Shown here: positions 60,901-64,000 of the stretch, piece after piece | Layout: each line of letters opens with the position of its first letter | Position numbering within the stretch: position 1 is the first letter of the stretch | From: Clostridium cibarium | Lineage (GTDB): Bacteria; Bacillota; Clostridia; Clostridiales; Clostridiaceae | NCBI RefSeq assembly: GCF_014836335.1 | Contig: NZ_JACSRA010000001.1 | Coordinates: 203,868 to 267,867, forward strand | DNA length: 64,000 nucleotides | Reading direction: 5' to 3' | The notes under the pieces: generated by a model | Told to the model about the DNA's origin: nothing | Seen by the model: only the letters and a program-made list of their open reading frames with translations | The model's database searches: none | Program-made: the position numbers and the translations under genes

Positions 60901-63327
60901 TCTGTTAATAACAACTTCTGTATGAGTTATAGATTGGATTTGTTCTACAACTATGTCGATCTTTGCTTGTAGTGTTTCTTTAGTAATCAAATTTCCATTT
61001 TTAACATAATCATTTATTGAGCTTATATTAGTTGTAGTAACTCCTGTTACTCTAATATATTGATAGTCTTCTATAGTAGCCTTACCTAAATTAATTCTTT
61101 CATATATTTCTTTTTCCTTTATTATAGCTTTTATTGAAAGTATTAATTCAGTTTTACTATAAAATTTCTCCTTTGTTACTCTTTCCATAATGTAAGAAAT
61201 ATTTTTTTCTGTAACTATATCTAATCCTAAATCTTTAACATCTTGAGCAGTAACTTCTCCTTTACTCCATCTCATTAATATTTCTATATCAATGCTAACT
61301 TTAGTTATTATTTGTTTAATAGTTTCAGGAGTTGAATCCCCACCTTCAATTATTAATCTGTTGATAAAATCAATATTGTATTCTGTTACGTCTGTATATC
61401 TTACAATCCTAAAATCTTCTAAAGTTCCTATTCCATCCTTTATATGCTCATAAGCAGTTCTTACCCTTATTGATACTTTAATTTCAATTTGCATCTCTTC
61501 ATAGGTAAAGTAATTTTTACCTTTGAATATCTCATTATAGTATGTTACTTCTTCAATTTTTATTTTGATACCTATTTTTATATAATCCTCATATGTTCCT
61601 TCACCTTTATTGGCTCTATTATATGATTCATATAATTTTAATGCTTCAGCTACTTTAGCTTTAAGCTCTTCTATAGTTTTGCAATTACTTCCTTTTACTT
61701 GATTATTTACAAATGTTAAGTTATCATTTGTAACTCCTGTTATTCCAAGTAAAGTATAATCTTCTATTGCTCCATTACCAGCATTTATTTTATCCATTGC
61801 TGCAAGGCACTTTAATGATGATTTAACTGATTCTTCTATTTTTGATTTATTTAAGTTATCTCCACTAGTACCCCTTGCATTTTTTATATCATTTCTTATA
61901 AATCCTATATTGTCAGCTGTTACTCCACTAATATTTAAGTTACTATAATCCTCTATAGTATCTGTACCTTCATTAATATTTTTTAATGATTTTATTATAG
62001 AATTTATATTATCTTGAAATTCTTTCAATGTTCTGCAATTTCTATTTTTCAACAATTCATTAAGGTCGGCTAAATTACTTTCTGTAGCTCCAGTTAAATT
62101 AGCATCATTATAATCACTTACCTTTGCTGTTCCAGCTTTTATTAAATCAGAAAAACTACATACTGTTTCAGATTCTTTTACTGCATCCATTATTTCTGCT
62201 ATACTTAAATCTTTTCCTTTGATTTGTCTTTTTTCTGCTACAATTGGCTTAACATTTTCTAAGTTATCATCATTTACATCATATATCTTTAGTGCTTCAT
62301 AATCTGGTACTGTACCATTACCACTATTTATTTTTTTCAATGGTTCTATAATTGAATTTATTTCATTAACTACATTACCAATTTCACTCCAGCCTTTACC
62401 ATTCAGCCATTCATTAACATCTGATATGTTGGCATCATTAACATTTGTAGCTCCAATAAATTGATAATCATCTAATGTAGCTTGTCCTAAATTAATTCTT
62501 TGGAAAGCTAGATTTAATTTATCTAAAGCATCTCCTACTACCTTAGCAATTTCTCTTGAAGTTAGATCACTTCCCTTATTTACCTTTGCACTTTGTATAT
62601 TTCTATTTAAAAATGGAACTAACTCATCTTTAGCTTTATAAATTTGTAATTGATTAAAATCATTTCCACTTTCAGTTCCATTATTAATATTAGCAACAGA
62701 AGTAACTATTTTTGTTACCATATCAGATACTCTGCTTATCAATTGATATCTTTTCCCTTTCAACCAATAATTAACATCCTCTAAATTACTATCGTTTACT
62801 TGTGTTATTAGCAATAGCTGATAGTCGTTAACTGTCGCTTTACCTTTATCCATTCTATCAAGAGAAGCACTAATATCTTGCACAGCATTTGTTATGGTAT
62901 TAGAAATTTCATCTTTTGTTAAATTTGCCCCTTTATTTGTCTTAGCATTTTTTATAGCTTGTGCTATTACCTTAATATTATCTGGTCTTACTTTATATAA
63001 TTTCAATGAATTATAATCTGATAAAGTTTCAGATCCTTCATTAATACTATTGATTAACTTTCCTTCATCAATTGCTGCTGCAACGGCTAAAACACTCTCT
63101 GTACCACTCTTTACTAGTTTATTATCGTCTATTTTTATATTTTTTTCCTTCTGAACTTCATTATCTCTTGCATTATTTTCTATTTGTAGTTTTTCTTCTT
63201 TAGCCTCAATTTTGCTTTCCGAAATATTTTCTGCTGCATGCGCTTTTATCATATCTAAATCTATAGACATCTTTGTACTTAATGCTAAGACTGATGCTAG
63301 CAGCAAAGTTTTCTTAATATTATTCAT
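57904..63327 (-). CDS. Giant secreted protein with about 25 helical repeats and a CarboxypepD_reg/YfaP-like C-terminus
   Basis: 1807 aa, start ATG after AGGGGGGAAACAT. The signal peptide is about 1-31 (cleavage near AHAAE), then a charged linker. Residues about 92-1560 hold about 25 repeats of near 59 aa with consensus INxGxATxxDYxxLGITGVTxxN, then xxYINxxLKGKxYxTxxEIQ and a helix ending in IYxxL. The C-terminal half repeats are the most regular. Next is a carboxypeptidase-regulatory-like Ig fold (about 1567-1650: SGVLKDASTGNVVAGVAIRF, YSVELPEGSYTAVAQKDGY). Last is a beta domain (about 1660-1807: IVLTWNENPSDLDSHLSG, GPETITVAVDSKGSYKYSVFDYS, VSVYKGNTLVKTYV) like YfaP/DUF2135. No anchor or catalytic motif is seen. 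A long extracellular adhesin or scaffold is a guess. Confidence 0.85.
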   Translation of the reverse strand: MNNIKKTLLLASVLALSTKMSIDLDMIKAHAAENISESKIEAKEEKLQIENNARDNEVQKEKNIKIDDNKLVKSGTESVLAVAAAIDEGKLINSINEGSETLSDYNSLKLYKVRPDNIKVIAQAIKNAKTNKGANLTKDEISNTITNAVQDISASLDRMDKGKATVNDYQLLLITQVNDSNLEDVNYWLKGKRYQLISRVSDMVTKIVTSVANINNGTESGNDFNQLQIYKAKDELVPFLNRNIQSAKVNKGSDLTSREIAKVVGDALDKLNLAFQRINLGQATLDDYQFIGATNVNDANISDVNEWLNGKGWSEIGNVVNEINSIIEPLKKINSGNGTVPDYEALKIYDVNDDNLENVKPIVAEKRQIKGKDLSIAEIMDAVKESETVCSFSDLIKAGTAKVSDYNDANLTGATESNLADLNELLKNRNCRTLKEFQDNINSIIKSLKNINEGTDTIEDYSNLNISGVTADNIGFIRNDIKNARGTSGDNLNKSKIEESVKSSLKCLAAMDKINAGNGAIEDYTLLGITGVTNDNLTFVNNQVKGSNCKTIEELKAKVAEALKLYESYNRANKGEGTYEDYIKIGIKIKIEEVTYYNEIFKGKNYFTYEEMQIEIKVSIRVRTAYEHIKDGIGTLEDFRIVRYTDVTEYNIDFINRLIIEGGDSTPETIKQIITKVSIDIEILMRWSKGEVTAQDVKDLGLDIVTEKNISYIMERVTKEKFYSKTELILSIKAIIKEKEIYERINLGKATIEDYQYIRVTGVTTTNISSINDYVKNGNLITKETLQAKIDIVVEQIQSITHTEVVINRIGLGQADVSDFEFIGISIVNSFNIEYVNEHLRVGKYTTIEEIKAAVTMFVSQYNSYEVVNKGEATVDIYTSLGITGVTEANIAYINLNIKESRYFTVAEIQAKVNVLISIYQYYEIINKGEATVDIYTSLGITGVTRENISFININIKEGKYFELSSLQSNIKIIEEKYESYVKISLGQATVENYKKIGIIGVTSENISYINLNINLNSCFETTIVQERINVLVKEYNSYIRISQGSAVVEDYEVIKVKGVTNENIKYINCVLKGTSFTEIIKVQARIDEVIKIYEELVRINSGTATVVDYTTIGVSGVTIDNLILINKDMKEKGYLSVSEIKERIEAIFSIETVLGRINSGKGTISDYGEAGVIGVTSANLDYINVNIKGKLFESFNEVQASVKAIIAQYEMNIKIEQIVERINLGTATVEDYRYIEITSVTEVNIDAINEDLKGKDFSDIVAIKERVNVVIKIQASLERVNLGKATLEDFSILGITGVYKDILIYVNSDLKGLNYKNIEDIQKRIDVNLSVYVFLNKVNLGQATIGDYNSLKITGVDINVLVYINEDLKGKNYTTIAEIQERINSRLNIYLAIQKINAGNAVLANYSVLGITDVDANILVYVNEDLKGRNCKIVEEIQTRIAAQLNIYRALQKINAGEAVLNDYSILGITGLDSSLIVYVNADLKGKNYTNADEVKVRIEQNLNVYKILKNINEGNATLEDYSEIGITEVIDFNLYYVNIRIKGSSLVTLAEVEERVRSIIDSIQISTASGVLKDASTGNVVAGVAIRFKIGDGTTGGYLSKDGVEIVVYTDAQGRYSVELPEGSYTAVAQKDGYIIENFSIVANAANENVQQNAALVPVRTDEKYSIVLTWNENPSDLDSHLSGTTANGSTFHVNYSNTSVSENGKVVASLDVDDRTSYGPETITVAVDSKGSYKYSVFDYSDKSNSSSSILSNSGAKVSVYKGNTLVKTYVIATNKVGDIWNVFEIKNGEIVDVNTITYSTVAD
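58610..63060 (-). repeat. About 25 tandem in-gene protein repeats
   Basis: Units of about 177 nt each encode a G-x-A/G-T-x-x-D-Y core, a G-I-T-G-V-T turn, an I/V-N-x-x-L/I-K-G segment and a closing helix. Units near the protein N-terminus (63060-61500) are more diverged than those near the C-terminus. Units 14 and 15 share the identical run NKGEATVDIYTSLGITGV, a sign of recent duplication. Confidence 0.8.
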
Positions 63328-63360
63328 ATGTTTCCCCCCTAATTAATTTAGTATAAATAC

Positions 63361-63388
63361 AGATATAGGTGTGTTTACACCTATATCT
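63361..63388. promoter_or_regulatory. 12-bp perfect inverted repeat between the two related surface-protein genes
   Basis: AGATATAGGTGT (63361-63372), a 4-nt loop, then its exact complement (63377-63388). It lies between the stop of the upstream gene and the start of the giant gene. There is no U-run in the minus-strand direction, so it may be an operator or mRNA-processing hairpin rather than a normal terminator. Confidence 0.55.
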
Positions 63389-63427
63389 ATTAATCATTTT
63401 AAGTATATAATTTAATTATCTTTTTTC

Positions 63428-64000
63428 TTACTTTTTATCACTTGTTATAGTGTTTACATCAACTATTTGTCCATTTTCAACTTTAAATACATTCCATGTA
63501 ATTCCACTGGCATTAGTAGGAATTACATATGTTTTTAATTCTTGATTGCCTTTATAGACTTTTACTGTAGCTCCTGATAAAGATAGTAAATTTGACGATG
63601 GTGTAGAACTATCACTTAAGTCATATACTGAATATGTATAATTCCCTTTTTGATCAACAACAAAAGTTACTGTTTCTGGACCATTACCATCAGTATCATC
63701 TCTATCTAGTGTTACAACTGTATCCCCTACTTTAACAGTCTTATTCTGATAATATACATTTATTGATTGCCCATCTCCTGTTTTACCAGTAAAATATGAA
63801 TCTAAATCATGAGGATTACTTCCCCAAGATAGAACTACACGATATTGGTTTTCAGGTAATGTTTTAGATAATACCATATCTTGTAACATCTTTTCAGCAG
63901 ACTCACTTGAAATAATTACACTATATATAGTAATATTTCCATCCTTTTTTGCTTCCGCTGTATATGTTCCACCAGCTAAACTAACAGAATATTTCCCTTG
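63428..64000 (-). CDS. Surface protein with CarboxypepD_reg/YfaP-like C-terminus, 5' end outside window
   Basis: The frame is open to the window edge, so only the last 190 residues are seen; the ATG at 63889 is internal. Visible are the end of a carboxypeptidase-regulatory-like domain (GKYSVSLAGGTYTAEAKKDG, then NITIYSVIIS) and a complete YfaP-like beta domain (RVVLSWGSNPHDLDSYFTGK, DDTDGNGPETVTFVVDQKGN, YTYSVYDLSD, ATVKVYKGNQELKTYV, WNVFKVENGQIVDVNTITS). It is clearly paralogous to the C-terminus of the downstream giant protein, which suggests a tandem duplication of a surface-protein gene. The N-terminal part may also hold the helical repeats. Confidence 0.85.
   Translation of the reverse strand, partial: QGKYSVSLAGGTYTAEAKKDGNITIYSVIISSESAEKMLQDMVLSKTLPENQYRVVLSWGSNPHDLDSYFTGKTGDGQSINVYYQNKTVKVGDTVVTLDRDDTDGNGPETVTFVVDQKGNYTYSVYDLSDSSTPSSNLLSLSGATVKVYKGNQELKTYVIPTNASGITWNVFKVENGQIVDVNTITSDKK

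Noticed and set aside
58610..63060. Tandem repeats considered as a CRISPR array or DNA satellite
   Set aside because: The period of about 177 nt keeps one reading frame, and conservation is at protein level with diverged DNA; there are no short identical repeats with unique spacers.

Overview
The window is AT-rich DNA (about 30% G+C by eye) from a low-GC, Gram-positive, spore-forming anaerobe, most likely Clostridium sensu stricto. Supporting signs are AGGAGG-type ribosome sites, frequent TTG starts, a Spo0E-like protein and SpoVB-type flippases, a flavo-diiron protein, a DUF896 and a DUF1292 protein, HPr kinase, and secreted pectin-degrading enzymes. There is no rRNA, tRNA, CRISPR array, transposase or prophage block. 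Most of the window is ordinary chromosomal housekeeping, broken by several secreted or surface-protein islands.

Layout. 1-1.5 kb: 3' end of an ABC-F ATPase. 1.5-3.5 kb: ogt, a NERD-domain membrane protein and a divergent lipoprotein. 3.5-8.4 kb: a minus-strand folate/p-aminobenzoate operon pabA-pabB-pabC-HD protein-folP-folB/K. 8.5-9.3 kb: PHP phosphoesterase. 9.3-14.8 kb: a phi-LC3-type holin, a secreted GH3 beta-glucosidase and, divergently, a secreted RCC1-propeller/helical-repeat/Fn3 protein. 14.9-20.4 kb: a cobalamin-riboswitch operon encoding an ECF vitamin importer (fused EcfA, EcfT, S component) plus two surface proteins that look like the two halves of animal transcobalamin/intrinsic factor. 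20.5-22.7 kb: two tandem MglB-like sugar-binding proteins with no permease. 22.8-26.1 kb: M18 aminopeptidase, hprK, DUF896, a Spo0E-like protein and 6S RNA. 26.1-31.3 kb: small acidic proteins, flavo-diiron protein, HelD-like helicase, niacin-type ECF S component. 31.5-34.1 kb: SAM-riboswitch metF-luxS and a TagO/WecA-type transferase. 34.2-35.5 kb: CPA2 cation/proton antiporter behind a switch-like leader. 35.6-51.9 kb: B12-binding radical SAM protein, methyltransferase-like protein, beta-propeller membrane protein, M29 aminopeptidase, two MOP flippases, RluA-type pseudouridine synthase, M20 amidohydrolase, FtsA-like protein with extra C-terminal domains, and a heterodimeric ABC exporter preceded by a short leader ORF and tandem hairpins. 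52.5-57.3 kb: two tandem PL11 rhamnogalacturonan lyases. 57.4-64 kb: a 40-aa membrane peptide, a 1807-aa secreted protein with about 25 helical repeats, and the 3' part of a second protein sharing its C-terminal module.

How the genes work together. Rhamnogalacturonan lyases, the GH3 enzyme, sugar-binding proteins and large repeat proteins suggest a plant-polysaccharide, surface-attached lifestyle, with HprK available for catabolite control. Metabolite sensing by RNA is prominent: cobalamin and SAM riboswitches are clear, the antiporter leader has two competing folds, and the ABC-exporter leader looks like ribosome-mediated attenuation. The most interesting systems are the split transcobalamin-like B12 capture operon, the leader peptide/tandem-terminator region of the ABC exporter, the antiporter leader, the HD protein inside the folate operon, and the giant 25-repeat protein.
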